DNA from: Ephydatia muelleri
Lineage: Eukaryota; Porifera; Demospongiae; Spongillida; Spongillidae
Reading direction: 5' to 3'
DNA: 64,000 nucleotides
Assembly (NCBI GenBank): GCA_013339895.1
Contig: JABACO010000004.1
Span: 1,246,617-1,310,616 of the forward strand
In this document: in pieces, positions 63,601-64,000 of the stretch
Layout of the letters: each line of letters begins with the position of its first letter
How positions within the stretch are numbered: the stretch's first letter is position 1
Translations under genes and position numbers: made by a program
Notes under the pieces: model-generated
The model's database searches: none
What the model was told of the DNA's origin: nothing
The model's input: only the letters and a program-made list of their open reading frames with translations

Positions 63601-64000
63601 TGAGACTGGCAAACAGAGGAAGCTGTCACGACCTTGGCATGGGCCATACAGAGTCACTCAAATCAATGACCCTGACATCACTGTAGTGAAGGTGTTCTTC
63701 CCTGATGATGGCCCAATCCAAGTGCATCAAAGTAGAGCTTGTATGTGTCCAGAGCAGCTACCTGCCGGATTCTACTGGTACAGTGGCAATCGAAAGAGTG
63801 CTGGTAAAGTTCCCAAGTGGGTGGATAGGCTGTTATCTCAGGGTGATGTTAATCCAGAAGCAGTTGATGGGCCAGATATCATAAGGGAGGAAACCCTTAG
63901 TGAAGCCACCCCATCTGATGCCCTGGATGAATCAGATGTCTTGGATGGATGCGGTTCGAGTGATGGAGCAGTTTCAACACTACCTAGCAAAGAAACTACT
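60590..64000 (+). pseudogene. Second Ty3/gypsy pol, 5' truncated, frameshifted, runs off right edge
   Basis: Plus-strand pol of a different lineage. Frame 1 runs to 61624 with reverse transcriptase (CVDYRKLNSV, VGVYVDDLLISS). It shifts near 61612 into the frame ending 62102 (YLGHVISSEGLSPNP), near 62060 into RNase H ([20 protein letters not shown]), and near 62258 into a frame open from 62261 to the window end. The last frame holds [14 protein letters not shown], an HHCC zinc region, and integrase with Asp (VDIMELP), Asp (LSDRGTNL) and Glu (MVERMNRTL). At least three single-base shifts make it non-functional. The 3' LTR, if any, lies beyond 64000. The start abuts the minus-strand element at about 60575-60600. 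Confidence 0.88.

Overview
The window is animal nuclear DNA. Genes are split by GT-AG introns, CA/GT microsatellites are long and frequent, and there are nested hAT-type, integrase-type and Ty3/gypsy transposons. The only recognisable host family is a metazoan-style chitin synthase: GT2 core, EDR, QRRRW and WGTRE motifs, many membrane segments, then two SAM domains and a C-terminal membrane domain. SAM-tailed chitin synthases together with this transposon mix suggest a sponge or another early-branching marine invertebrate. The organism is inferred, not shown.

The backbone is a divergent pair of paralogous chitin synthase genes, called here A (minus strand) and B (plus strand), present twice about 32-33 kb apart. 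Unit 1 runs from the left edge to about 14.7 kb. It holds A1 (exons 1-2 only; the rest lies off the left edge) and B1, a pseudogene with many lesions. Unit 2 runs from 28.9 to 53.1 kb. It holds A2 (8 exons, 1386 codons, intact) and B2 (9 exons, 1374 codons, intact, with a complete LTR retrotransposon in intron 6). Between A and B in both units lie plus-strand relics of the 3' exons of A-like chitin synthases, so the cluster was once larger. A third copy of the B upstream region sits alone at 56.9 kb.

Between B1 and A2 (14.7-28.9 kb) is a transposon graveyard. A retroelement remnant was hit by a hAT element (15049-24090, 8-bp target duplication). That hAT was in turn hit by an integrase-type DNA transposon with inverted repeats of about 1.3 kb (15257-22199, 6-bp target duplication). 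A second internally deleted hAT follows at 25.0-26.2 kb and a fold-back MITE at 26.35-26.77 kb.

The right end (53.1-64.0 kb) holds a hAT-like MITE, one possible small gene with an NLS-like motif and an overlapping poly(A) signal, a palindromic MITE, and two truncated Ty3/gypsy elements joined head to head near 60.58 kb.

Functionally, A and B would make membrane-embedded GlcNAc polymerases that extrude chitin. The SAM pair could drive oligomerisation of the synthase; that role is inference. Exon boundaries were read from splice consensus and phase and by comparing A1/A2 and B1/B2; no transcript evidence was available.
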